Positions 10,650-18,277 of a stretch of DNA of 64,000 nt are shown here, one piece after another (the stretch's first letter is position 1; each line of letters begins with the position of its first letter). Source of the stretch: Pseudoxanthomonas sangjuensis. GTDB taxonomy: Bacteria > Pseudomonadota > Gammaproteobacteria > Xanthomonadales > Xanthomonadaceae. Under the pieces are notes generated by a model that was not told the origin of the DNA, did no database searches, and saw only the letters and a program-made list of their open reading frames with translations. The stretch lies in the NCBI RefSeq assembly GCF_010211755.1, contig NZ_PDWR01000003.1:1-64000 (forward strand), read 5' to 3'. The position numbers and the translations under genes are program-made.

Positions 10650-10652
10650 TTC

Positions 10653-11240
10653 TCACTCCGCACGCGGCTGCTTCGCCGCAGGTTGCTTTGGGGTTTTCTT
10701 GGCTTTGCCGGCGGGCTTGCCCGCCGACGGCTTCTTCTTCGGTTGCGGCGCCAGGCCCAGCGCCACCCAGTCCGGCACCAGCTTCGCCTTCTCGATGTTG
10801 TCGATGGCGACGGAAAACTCGCCGGCGCCCTCGACCGCGAACACCACGTTGTCGCCGTCGACGCGAAGGATCTCGCCCTGCAGGCGGCGGCGGCCGTCCT
10901 GCGGCAGCTTCAGCACCGCCTTCGCGGTCTCGCCGGCGAAGCGGGCGAAATGCTCCAGCGCGAACAGCGGGCGCTCGATGCCGGGCGACGACACCTCCAG
11001 CGTGTAATTGCCGGAGATCGGGTCTTCCACGTCCAGCTGCGCCGACACCTCGCGGCTGACCTTCTCGCAGTCGTCGATGTCGACCACGCGGGTCTCGCGC
11101 TCTGCCTCGGCCACGTCGATGTACAGGCGCAGCGTGGCGCTGCCCGGCGCCGGCAGGTATTCGACGCCCAGCAGTTCCAGCCCGAGGGATTGCACCGTCG
11201 GGGCCAGCAACGCCGAGATTTGCTTCGCCTTTTCGCTCAC
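10653..11240 (-). CDS. rimP: Ribosome maturation factor RimP
   Basis: RimP is needed for 30S maturation. The 195-residue product begins at GTG 11240 ([20 protein letters not shown]) and shows [38 protein letters not shown] and [20 protein letters not shown], the diagnostic RimP block. The last ~30 residues form a Lys/Pro/Ala-rich basic tail. The start is inferred from the conserved N-terminus; the upstream frame runs into hairpins and is not coding. In E. coli the order is metY (initiator tRNA)-rimP-nusA; here the island at 11416-15131 separates rimP from the initiator tRNA. Confidence 0.96.
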   Translation of the reverse strand: MSEKAKQISALLAPTVQSLGLELLGVEYLPAPGSATLRLYIDVAEAERETRVVDIDDCEKVSREVSAQLDVEDPISGNYTLEVSSPGIERPLFALEHFARFAGETAKAVLKLPQDGRRRLQGEILRVDGDNVVFAVEGAGEFSVAIDNIEKAKLVPDWVALGLAPQPKKKPSAGKPAGKAKKTPKQPAAKQPRAE

Positions 11241-11287
11241 GTGTCGACCAAGTGCTGTTGATGCGCCGGAAACGGAAATCCAGAAAC

Positions 11288-11313
11288 GACAAAGGGCCCG
11301 ATGGGCCCTTGTC
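11288..11313 (-). terminator. Terminator-like hairpin upstream of rimP
   Basis: Arms GACAAAGGGCCC and GGGCCCTTGTC around GAT form a strong stem, followed on the minus strand by GTTTCTGG. With the next hairpin it forms the tandem terminators expected between the initiator tRNA and rimP. The T-tract is poor, so partial read-through into rimP is likely. Confidence 0.6.
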
Positions 11314-11375
11314 CGATGACGCTGGATGCGAACGCATGGAGCACTGAGCGTTCGCGAGCCCAAGCCCGGGCCAGT

Positions 11376-11401
11376 AAAAAAGCCTCGGTATTCGGAGGCT
11401 T
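11376..11401 (-). terminator. Intrinsic terminator originally of tRNA-fMet
   Basis: AAGCCTC (11380-11386) pairs with GAGGCTT (11395-11401), and the minus strand continues with a T-run (complement of 11376-11380). It lies 15 bases beyond the displaced tRNA 3'-end sequence at 11416. It was probably the initiator tRNA terminator before the island inserted and now ends the abiE transcript. The remainder of 11429-11576 has no gene that I can support. Confidence 0.75.
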
Positions 11402-11415
11402 CCATGAACCGGAAA

Positions 11416-11428
11416 TGGTAGCGGGGGC
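11416..11428 (-). repeat. Left att-like copy of the tRNA-fMet 3' end
   Basis: On the minus strand it reads GCCCCCGCTACCA, identical to the last 13 bases of the tRNA-fMet gene including CCA. Similarity extends weakly upstream (16 of 19 bases). It marks the left end of the island. Confidence 0.7.
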
Positions 11429-11576
11429 TCGATACCTCCCCTATCTGACATCGCAGATCAGGGTGCCGATCCCTCGCCGAGGCCGGGCATGATACGGGAA
11501 AGCGGTAGCTGAGCCAAGCCCGAGGCTGCCGCGAAGAACTCACTCCAGCCGTCCCTCTTCAGGCTCGGGACAGGGC

Positions 11577-12491
11577 TTAGCGGGACAAGCGGTCCTCCAG
11601 CAACCGCGACTGCTCGGCGAATCTTGCCGGATCCGCATCCCGCAACCGCAGCAGGTTCTGCAGCTTCCATCGAATGCCCGGCAGCTGTTCGAGATGGGGC
11701 ATGCCCAGCAGGGACCAGTCAGGCTCCCCCGCGACCAGCGACAGCAGGAATTGCCGCTCCTGCCCGTCCAGCCCCTCCTGGAGTTCGCGGATCAGGCGAT
11801 CACGCGCGGCGAGCAACGCGTCGATCGACACGGGTTCGTTGGTCATGCCAACGAAGTTGCGGTCATAGTCGTGCCGGACATCCCGCAGCACGGGGAACAG
11901 CACTTCGTGCACGGGCCGGTTGTGGCTGGCCAGATACACGACGAAGGCGCGTCGGATGCCCGGCGTGATGCCCTCGTGCTCGAACAGCTGCATCACGTCG
12001 AACAGGTCGCGAGGATGCTGGCGATCCATCGCCGCGACCAGCTTGCCCCCGTACAGATCCTCCAGGGACACCATGGGCACCTCAAGGTCGGCGAGCAGCG
12101 TGTCGCGGGCAACGGGCATGAGCCCGGCTCGTCGCACCGGCTGGACGGTACCGCGCATCACGTAATTGACCTCGACCTTGACCTCGATGCCTCCCCGCCG
12201 GACCAACAGCTTCGTCTCGGCGCCATCGTCGCCCGGGGCATACGTCTGGAATCCCCGTGTCCCCAATCGCTCGCCGGCCAGCCGGAGGGCCGCACGGATC
12301 CGTTCCAGCGCCTGCTCACGCGGCAAGGTGTGGTCGGGGAACACCAGATCCAGATCGACCGACAACCGCGGCATGTCGCGCACGAACAGGTTGATGGCCG
12401 TGCCGCCCTTCAGCGCGAAGGTGTCATCGCCCAGGATCATTGGCGCAACCTGCACCAGCATGCGCGCGGTTTCGAGATAGGCAGGCGTCAT
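11577..12491 (-). CDS. abiEii: AbiEii-like nucleotidyltransferase toxin (type IV toxin-antitoxin)
   Basis: A 304-residue protein of the AbiEii/AbiGii family: nucleotidyltransferase-fold toxins that halt growth in phage abortive infection. It has the GSX-type motif FALKGGTAINLFVRD with PRLSVDLDLVF (about residues 25-50) carrying the catalytic aspartates, then KVEVNYVMRG and SLEDLYGGKLVAAMDRQHPRD, also typical. ATG at 12491 overlaps the stop of abiEi by four bases (ATGA), so antitoxin and toxin are translationally coupled. It is inside the tRNA-fMet island. The exact target is unknown: related MenT enzymes modify tRNA, other members use GTP. Confidence 0.88.
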   Translation of the reverse strand: MTPAYLETARMLVQVAPMILGDDTFALKGGTAINLFVRDMPRLSVDLDLVFPDHTLPREQALERIRAALRLAGERLGTRGFQTYAPGDDGAETKLLVRRGGIEVKVEVNYVMRGTVQPVRRAGLMPVARDTLLADLEVPMVSLEDLYGGKLVAAMDRQHPRDLFDVMQLFEHEGITPGIRRAFVVYLASHNRPVHEVLFPVLRDVRHDYDRNFVGMTNEPVSIDALLAARDRLIRELQEGLDGQERQFLLSLVAGEPDWSLLGMPHLEQLPGIRWKLQNLLRLRDADPARFAEQSRLLEDRLSR

Positions 12492-13225
12492 TGCTTCAGC
12501 ACCAGTAGCCCTTCGGCCGATCGGGACACCCAGGGACGATCGCTGCCGGTCGGTAGCGTGGCCGGGTCGAGTTTGGCCACCCAGGGCAGCGAGGCTTCCC
12601 GGCCAAGTTGCAGGCACAAGCGTACGGTCTTGACGCTGGTGCAGCGCTGCAACAGTTCGCGCAACACGTCCGCGCGCAGGCTATAGGTGCTCTCCACGAG
12701 TTCCCGAGCCTCCTGCAACGGCTGGCGGACCCCCACTTCGCTCAGCAATTCCAGCAACGCCCGCTCGGGCATCGAGACCTGGGGTGCCCCTTCGCGCTTC
12801 TCGAACGGACCCACATGCAACAGGGCTTCCGGCAGCTCGTCGAACAACCGCTTGCGGTGATACTCGGCGGGGAACCGCTGCACGAACCAATCCGGCAAGC
12901 GACCCGCCGCCCAGCCATACAGGTCCAGCACCGGCTGTTGCGATACGTAGTGGCGCAGGCCATGCCAGTCCAGCGCGGTCTTGCCCCCCACGTGCAGGCC
13001 CTCCAGCTTTCGTTGCAGTAGGACAAGGCTGGGATGCAGGGCCAGGGGCTCGTTGGGGCGGCAATACACGCCGCGCGCCAGACGGGTCAGCCACCCTGCC
13101 CGGACGTAGTGCACGGCCAGATCGGCAGATATGCCCAGTGCTGCCAGATCTTCGGAAGCCACGGGGGCTCCCAGCCTGACCTGGGCATAAAGGGCATTTA
13201 GCTTGTTTTTTCCTATCGTAGCCAT
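12488..13225 (-). CDS. abiEi: AbiEi-type antitoxin / transcriptional repressor
   Basis: A 245-residue antitoxin of the AbiEi family. The N-terminal winged-helix region (about 15-55, with SADLAVHYVRAGWLTRLARGVYCRP) should bind DNA and autorepress the operon. The C-terminal part (about 70-240, with HVGGKTALDWHGL and MPERALLELLSEV) is the antitoxin domain. The ATG at 13225 lies at the centre of a perfect palindrome and downstream of another, both likely operator elements. It overlaps abiEii by ATGA. AbiE systems act without direct protein binding between toxin and antitoxin (type IV), as shown for streptococcal AbiE. Confidence 0.88.
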   Translation of the reverse strand: MATIGKNKLNALYAQVRLGAPVASEDLAALGISADLAVHYVRAGWLTRLARGVYCRPNEPLALHPSLVLLQRKLEGLHVGGKTALDWHGLRHYVSQQPVLDLYGWAAGRLPDWFVQRFPAEYHRKRLFDELPEALLHVGPFEKREGAPQVSMPERALLELLSEVGVRQPLQEARELVESTYSLRADVLRELLQRCTSVKTVRLCLQLGREASLPWVAKLDPATLPTGSDRPWVSRSAEGLLVLKQ

Positions 13226-13232
13226 GCTACGA
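13216..13232. promoter_or_regulatory. Palindrome centred on the abiEi start codon
   Basis: TCGTAGC-CAT-GCTACGA is a perfect 7+3+7 inverted repeat whose centre is the abiEi start codon. The TCGTA/TACGA core recurs at about 13280 and 13291. It could be an operator at which AbiEi blocks its own expression, or an mRNA hairpin hiding the start. Confidence 0.55.
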
Positions 13233-13243
13233 CTATTTCACCC

Positions 13244-13268
13244 TTTTCAAATAAAGTCAATTTGAAAA
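13244..13268. promoter_or_regulatory. 25-bp AT-rich inverted repeat upstream of abiEi
   Basis: TTTTCAAAT (13244-13252) and ATTTGAAAA (13260-13268) are perfect reverse complements around seven bases, 19 bases from the abiEi ATG. The stretch 13233-13320 is strikingly A/T-rich for this genome and probably contains the promoter. Position and symmetry fit an AbiEi operator. Confidence 0.55.
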
Positions 13269-13429
13269 AGTAAGTACTGTCGTATTCTAACTACGATTCG
13301 TTCAAATATATCAAATGCTTGCGTCGTCAAGGCACTGGTTACCTTGTCAGCGCCTGCCTGACCAACGCAGGAGCCAGCCCTACCCTCTTGCGGGATTCGG
13401 GCGGAATGAGCGCGGCAAACCAGGCGACA

Positions 13430-13774
13430 TCATGGCTCCAAACGCCAATCTTGCTTGACGCGCCGCAGACGCCACCCGCAAGTCGTCATCGTAGTGATCG
13501 ATGCAATCAGCAGCACCAGTTGCACGAACACCAGGAACTCGACTGCCATCGGCGGATGCGACACCCACGCAAGCCAGGCAAAGCCGACCGACATCAGTGC
13601 CAATGCGGCAGGAAGGACAAACACGGTCGAAAGAACCAGCTTGCTGAAATCTGCTTCCAACTCCTGCGCTTGAGTCGAATGCTCCCGATTCGAGCGTCCT
13701 GCATGCATCAACAGCACCCGACGCCAGTGCCGTGCATGCAATGCGTAACGACGGATGCTCAACAGGCGCGTCAT
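13430..13774 (-). CDS. Small membrane protein of unknown function (island cargo)
   Basis: An open frame of about 114 residues starting MTRLLSIRRYALHARHW, with a basic N-terminal region and two hydrophobic spans (about 50-75 and 82-106), ending in a short basic tail. It would sit in the inner membrane as a helical hairpin. I do not recognise the family. A longer version from 13807 would overlap the helicase fragment on the other strand. It lies between the abiE promoter region and the gene fragments, in a disrupted area, so it could be a real cargo gene or a remnant. Confidence 0.4.
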   Translation of the reverse strand: MTRLLSIRRYALHARHWRRVLLMHAGRSNREHSTQAQELEADFSKLVLSTVFVLPAALALMSVGFAWLAWVSHPPMAVEFLVFVQLVLLIASITTMTTCGWRLRRVKQDWRLEP

Positions 13775-13787
13775 CTGTGCAGCGAGT

Positions 13788-14190
13788 ATCCGTCTGATCG
13801 TCCACAAGACTGCTGGCAGCCTGCTGCTCTGCTACGTCGATCACCACGACAAGGCCTATCAGTGGGCCGAGCGTCGCATGCTGGAAACACACCCCACCAC
13901 CGGCGCTGCACAGCTGGTCGAGATCCGCGAGCGCGTACAGGAAATCTCCATTCCCAAGTACGTGGAAACGGCCAAGCCAGCGCCGAAGACACTGTTCGCC
14001 AAATACAGCGACGAACAGTTGCTTGCTTACGGCGTGCCCCCGGAGTGGCTGGGGGATGTGCGCGTGGCGGATGAAGACAGTCTGCTGGAACTGGTGGATC
14101 ACCTCCCCGGTGAGGCTGCCGAGGCCCTGCTGGAGCTGGCGACCGGTGGCACGCCGGTCGTGCCCAGGCCCATTGAGAAGTTCGAAGAAC
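13788..14190 (+). pseudogene. Fragment of a RelE/ParE-fold plus UvrD-type helicase gene
   Basis: The frame reads RLIVHKTAGSLLLCYVDHHD, then AYQWAERRMLETHPTTGAAQ and YSDEQLLAYGVPPEWL, and LVDHLPGEAAEALLELATGG. This resembles the junction between an N-terminal RelE/ParE-like domain and the helicase part of a family of UvrD-like helicases. The start of the toxin-like fold and all helicase motifs are missing, so it cannot encode a functional helicase. At about 14190 the similarity stops abruptly and that of a serine recombinase begins in another frame. It is probably debris from two rearranged genes. Confidence 0.55.
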
Positions 14191-15162
14191 CAAGAACACA
14201 TTCCTTCTGCTCGCGGCGGTACCTGGTCGTGGACCGCCATCCGTGGCGACCAGAAGCAGGGCTGCGGCATCCTGGCAAATCCCATCTATGTGGGTCGACA
14301 GATCTGGAACCGCAGCGACTGGGTTAAACACCCGGATACCGGGCGTCGCATCCGGAAAGAACGGCCCATGAACGAATGGGTCATTACCGACAAGCCAGAG
14401 CTGGCGATCATTTCCCAGGAAGTCTGGGATGCGGCCCAGGCACGTCAAAAGGCGCTCAGCAATCGCAGCGTCAATCCGGGACGACACCCCCGCTACCTTT
14501 TCAGCGGCTTTCTGCGCTGCCCTCAATGCGGAGGTCCGATCGTCGCCATCGATCGCTACCGGTATGGATGCAGCACGTTCAAGGACCGCGGCCCGTCCGT
14601 TTGCTCAAACAGGCTTCGCTTCCCTCGCGCCGATGCGGATGCAGCGTTGCTTGCCGGCATCAAGGAGCAGTTGCTCACGGACGAAGCATTCGAGCGATTC
14701 CAGCAAGGAGTAAAGCTCGCATTGGAACAGGCAAGAGCGCAGGACGACACCAGGGCGCGGCTTGCAGCCGCCGAGCGCGAGCACGAGAACCTGATGCGGG
14801 CGATCCTCGCGGGGATCGTCACACCCGCGACGAAATCCCGGCTCATCGACCTGGAGAACCGGATCTCTGCCCTTCGTGCCGAAATGGCATCCGCAGCGCA
14901 ATCCGAACCGGCACAGCTGATTCCCCGGCTGCGGGAGATCTGGCGGAAGATAGTTGCGTCCCTCGAGGACTACAGTCGCGACCACGCCGCGGCTCGGGAA
15001 GCCATCAGGGAGCTCATTGGCGAGCGGATCTACATAAAAGAAGAAGGCGGCGACCTCGTTGCCGAGATCACCGCCTCTTCAGAACACTCTGACTCGGAGC
15101 AGCCAAGTCAGATAACGGTGGTAGCGGGGGCAGGATTTGAACCTGCGACCTTCGGGTTATGA
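14191..15162 (+). pseudogene. Large serine recombinase, C-terminal part only
   Basis: From about 14191 the frame reads IPSARGGTWSWTAIRGDQ, then GCGILANPIYVGRQIWNRS, the 'recombinase' domain of large serine integrases. A zinc-ribbon follows (FLRCPQCGGPIVAID...YGCSTF...SVCSN), then a coiled-coil-rich C-terminus (about 14740-15060). The N-terminal resolvase domain with the catalytic serine is absent, so the enzyme is dead. The frame ends with VAGAGFEPATFGL, which is the antisense translation of the initiator tRNA, showing that the gene abuts the integration site. This is the likely integrase of the island. Confidence 0.8.
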
Positions 15163-15195
15163 GCCCGACGAGCTGCCAGACTGCTCCACCCCGCA
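15119..15195 (-). tRNA. metY: Initiator tRNA-fMet (anticodon CAT), island integration site
   Basis: Seventy-seven bases, 5' end at 15195. The anticodon arm TCGGGCTCATAACCCGA has CAT and the three consecutive G-C pairs that mark initiator tRNAs. The T arm is GCAGG-TTCAAAT-CCTGC and CCA is encoded (15119-15121). Acceptor position 1 is T and position 72 is T, leaving the 1-72 mismatch required of initiators but as U-U rather than the C-A of E. coli. The last 13 bases are duplicated at 11416-11428, the other end of the island. Confidence 0.95.
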
Positions 15196-15206
15196 GCAGA
15201 AGCGGA

Positions 15207-15235
15207 ATTATGGTGATTGGCGCCGGCTTTTGCAA
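15207..15235 (-). promoter_or_regulatory. Promoter of tRNA-fMet
   Basis: Minus-strand TTGCAA (15230-15235) and CATAAT (15207-15212) with a 17-base spacer, 11 bases upstream of the tRNA 5' end. It lies within the 89-base gap after nuoN. Confidence 0.6.
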
Positions 15236-15284
15236 GCCCGCGGTCCGATCCCCCGGCCGCGGCGACCGGAAGGACGGGTTCGGT

Positions 15285-16733
15285 TCAGGCCGCGAACGCC
15301 TTCACGCACCACGCCATGATCGGGTTCCACCACAGGCCCAGCGCCAGCAGGCCCAGCGCGTTGATGCCGAACACCACCGGCAACACGCGGCCCGCGCGCG
15401 GCGGATGCGCCTCGCCGACCGGCTCGTCGAAGTACATCACCTTGATCACGCGCAGGTAGTAGAACGCGCCGACCACCGCGCAGACCACGCCGAGGATCGC
15501 CAGCCAGACCAGGTCGCCGCCGAGCGCGGCGCGCAGCACCGCCAGCTTGGCCCAGAAGCCGAGGAACGGCGGCACGCCGGCCAGCGACGCCATCACGCAC
15601 AGCACCAGGCCGGCCTGCCACGGGCTGCGCGCGTTCAGGCCCTTGAAGTCGTCGATCTGCTCGGCCTCGAAGCCCTGCCGCGACAGCACCACGATCGCGC
15701 CGAACGACGCCACCGACATCAGCGCGTAGCTGATGCCGTAGAACAGCGACGCGGCGTAGCCGGTGGCGCCGCCGCCGGCGAGGCCCAGCAGCAGGAAGCC
15801 GATGTGCGAGACCGTCGAATACGCCAGCATGCGCTTGAGGTTGGTCTGGGCGATGGCGACCACGTTGCCGATCACCAGGGAGACCGCGGCCAGCCCGGCC
15901 AGCAGCAGTTGCCACTGCTCCGACAGCGGGCCGACGCCGCCCTCGAGCAGGCGGTAGGCCATGCCGAACGCGGCCAGCTTCGGCCCGGCGCTGATGAACA
16001 GCGTGATCGGGGTCGGCGCGCCCTGGTAGACGTCCGGCAGCCACATGTGGAACGGCGCCGCGCCCAGCTTGAAGGCGATGCCGGCGACCAGGAACACCAC
16101 GCCGGTCAGCAGCAGCGCACGGTCCGGGGCGTTGGCGATGGCGGAATGGATCGCGTCGAGGCGCAGCGTGCCGGTGGCGCCGTAGATCAGCGACATGCCG
16201 TACAGCAGCAGGCCCGAGGCCAGCGAGCCGAGCACGATGTACTTCATCGCCGCTTCGGTCGACAGCCCGTCGTCGCGGTTCAGCGCGACCAGCGCGTACG
16301 AGCACAGCGCCAGCAGCTCCAGGCCCAGGTAGGCCATCACCAGGCTGCCGGCCGAGACCAGCACCATCATGCCGGCGGTCGCGAACAGCACCAGCACCGG
16401 CACTTCGCCCGGATACAGGTTGCGCTCGCGCAGGTACGGCCAGGCGTAGACCAGCGACAGGCCGCTGACCAGCAGGATCACCACCTTGGCCACGTCGGCC
16501 AGGGTGTCGCGCACGAACATGCCGTTGAACACCGTGCCCTGCCCGCCGCAGCCGGCGGCGATCATCCACAGCACGCCGGCCAGCAGCAGCAGGGTCAGCG
16601 CGTGGGTGACGATGCGCCGGCGGTTGTCCACGAACAGGTCGAGGATCAGCAGCACGAAGGCGCCGGCGACCAGGGTCACTTCCGGCAGCAGCGGCAGCAG
16701 GTCGGCGGTGGAGGGGAGCAGCGGAGTGGTCAT
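15285..16733 (-). CDS. nuoN: NADH-quinone oxidoreductase subunit N
   Basis: Complex I antiporter-like membrane subunit of 482 residues with about 14 transmembrane helices. It has the proton-channel family core, for example GVVFLVAGIAFKLGAAPFHMW with the conserved Lys, and YSTVSHIGFLLLGL. It is the last gene of the nuo operon. Its start is 11 bases before the nuoM stop codon in genomic coordinates, so the two are closely spaced. No clear terminator is seen before tRNA-fMet. Confidence 0.97.
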   Translation of the reverse strand: MTTPLLPSTADLLPLLPEVTLVAGAFVLLILDLFVDNRRRIVTHALTLLLLAGVLWMIAAGCGGQGTVFNGMFVRDTLADVAKVVILLVSGLSLVYAWPYLRERNLYPGEVPVLVLFATAGMMVLVSAGSLVMAYLGLELLALCSYALVALNRDDGLSTEAAMKYIVLGSLASGLLLYGMSLIYGATGTLRLDAIHSAIANAPDRALLLTGVVFLVAGIAFKLGAAPFHMWLPDVYQGAPTPITLFISAGPKLAAFGMAYRLLEGGVGPLSEQWQLLLAGLAAVSLVIGNVVAIAQTNLKRMLAYSTVSHIGFLLLGLAGGGATGYAASLFYGISYALMSVASFGAIVVLSRQGFEAEQIDDFKGLNARSPWQAGLVLCVMASLAGVPPFLGFWAKLAVLRAALGGDLVWLAILGVVCAVVGAFYYLRVIKVMYFDEPVGEAHPPRAGRVLPVVFGINALGLLALGLWWNPIMAWCVKAFAA

Positions 16734-16743
16734 GCGTTCTTCC

Positions 16744-18258
16744 TTACAGCAGCTTGCTGTTGGCCAGCTGCAACGCCAGTTGCGCGATCGACGATTCCAT
16801 CAGGTCGGTCAGCGGCTTCGGATACAGGCCCAGCGCCAGCGTGCCGGCGGCGAAGCCGCCCAGCACCAGCGCCTCGCGCCAGTTCACGTCGCTCAGCCCG
16901 GCCACGTGCGAATTGGCGACCTCGCCGTAGACCACGCGCTTGACCAGCCACAGGGTGTAGGCCGCGCCGATGATCAGGGTCAGCGCCGCGGCGAAGGCGA
17001 TGTACGGGTGCTTCTGGAAGCTAGCCAGGATCACCATGAACTCGCCGACGAAGCCGCTGGTGCCCGGCAGGCCGGCATTGGCCATGCCGAAGAACACAAA
17101 CAGCACCGCGAACCACGGCATGGTGTTGGCCACGCCGCCGTAGTCCTTGATCATGCGCGTGTGCATGCGGTCGTAGAGCACGCCGACGCAGGAGAAGGTC
17201 GCGCCCGAGACCAGGCCGTGCGAGATCATCTGCACCATCGCGCCCTGCAGGCCCAGCCGGGCCGCGTCGAGGTTGGCGAAGTCGCGGACCAGGCCGAAGC
17301 CGATGAAGGTGCCCAGGGTGACGAAACCCATGTGCGCGACCGACGAGTACGCGATCAGCTTCTTCATGTCGTCCTGGACCAGCGCGACCAGGCCGACGTA
17401 GATCACCGCGATCAGCGACAGCGCGATCACCAGCCATGCCCACTCGTGGCCCGCGTCCGGCAGGATCGGCAGGCTGAAGCGCAGGAAGCCGTAACCGCCG
17501 ATCTTCAGCGCGATCGCCGCCAGGATCACCGAACCGGCGGTCGGCGCCTCGACGTGCGCGTCCGGCAGCCAGGTATGCACCGGGAACATCGGCACCTTGA
17601 CCGCGAACGCGACCAGGAAGGCGAAGAAGATCCAGGTCTGTTCCTGCATCGTCAGCGGCAGCGCGTACAGGTCGGCGAACTGGAAGCTGCCGCCCTTCAG
17701 GTACAGGTAGATCAGGCCCACCAGCATCAGCACCGAGCCGAGGAAGGTGTACAGGAAGAACTTCAGCGCCGCGTAGATGCGCCGCGGCCCGCCCCAGACG
17801 CCGATGATCAGGAACATCGGGATCAGCATGGCCTCGAAGAACACGTAGAACAGGATCGCGTCGGTGGCGGCGAAGATGCCGACGGTGACGCCCTCCAGGA
17901 TCAGGAACGCGGCCACGTACTGGGTCACGCGCTTGCTCACCGAGCCCCACGCGCCGAGCAGGGTCAGCACGGTGACGAAGGTGGTCAGCAGGATCAGCGC
18001 GATCGAGATGCCGTCGGCGCCGAGCGCGTAGCGGATGTCGAAGCTCGGCACCCACGCATGGTCCTCGACGAACTGCAGCGCCGGGTTGGCGCGGTCGTAA
18101 CCGGTCCACAGCGGCAGGCTGAGCGCGAAGGTCGCCAGCGCGACCGCCAGCGACGACCAGCGCGCCATGCGCACGCGTTCGTTGCCGAGGAAGAGGATCA
18201 GCGCGCCGCCGATGATCGGCAGCCAGATCAGGATACTGAGCAGGGGCCAGTTCGCCAC
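16744..18258 (-). CDS. nuoM: NADH-quinone oxidoreductase subunit M
   Basis: A 504-residue antiporter-like proton-pumping subunit of complex I with about 14 helices. Family signatures include FFEAMLIPMFLIIGVWGG (conserved Glu in TM5), FAVKVPMFPVHTWLPDAH (Lys in TM7) and IAYSSVAHMGFVTLG. The start codon is GTG at 18258 (MANWPLLSILIWLP), 19 bases after the nuoL stop. Length and order are normal. Confidence 0.97.
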   Translation of the reverse strand: MANWPLLSILIWLPIIGGALILFLGNERVRMARWSSLAVALATFALSLPLWTGYDRANPALQFVEDHAWVPSFDIRYALGADGISIALILLTTFVTVLTLLGAWGSVSKRVTQYVAAFLILEGVTVGIFAATDAILFYVFFEAMLIPMFLIIGVWGGPRRIYAALKFFLYTFLGSVLMLVGLIYLYLKGGSFQFADLYALPLTMQEQTWIFFAFLVAFAVKVPMFPVHTWLPDAHVEAPTAGSVILAAIALKIGGYGFLRFSLPILPDAGHEWAWLVIALSLIAVIYVGLVALVQDDMKKLIAYSSVAHMGFVTLGTFIGFGLVRDFANLDAARLGLQGAMVQMISHGLVSGATFSCVGVLYDRMHTRMIKDYGGVANTMPWFAVLFVFFGMANAGLPGTSGFVGEFMVILASFQKHPYIAFAAALTLIIGAAYTLWLVKRVVYGEVANSHVAGLSDVNWREALVLGGFAAGTLALGLYPKPLTDLMESSIAQLALQLANSKLL

Positions 18259-18277
18259 GAGGTCTTGTCCGTGCAGG

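Larger units (their letters stand above)
11416..15131. mobile_element. tRNA-fMet-associated genomic island (AbiE TA plus recombinase remnants)
   Basis: The island separates rimP from the initiator tRNA, genes that are adjacent in related bacteria. It is bounded by a 13-base direct repeat of the tRNA 3' end (11416-11428 and 15119-15131). The left copy is followed on the minus strand by a tRNA-type terminator, suggesting it is the original chromosomal end, while the right copy completes the functional tRNA. Cargo is abiEii, abiEi, a small membrane protein and two gene fragments. The recombinase lacks its catalytic half, so the island should now be immobile. Confidence 0.7.

Noticed and set aside
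13319-14074. A 251-codon plus-strand frame across the middle of the island
   Set aside because: It overlaps the membrane-protein frame and the helicase fragment in another frame, and its translation resembles no protein.
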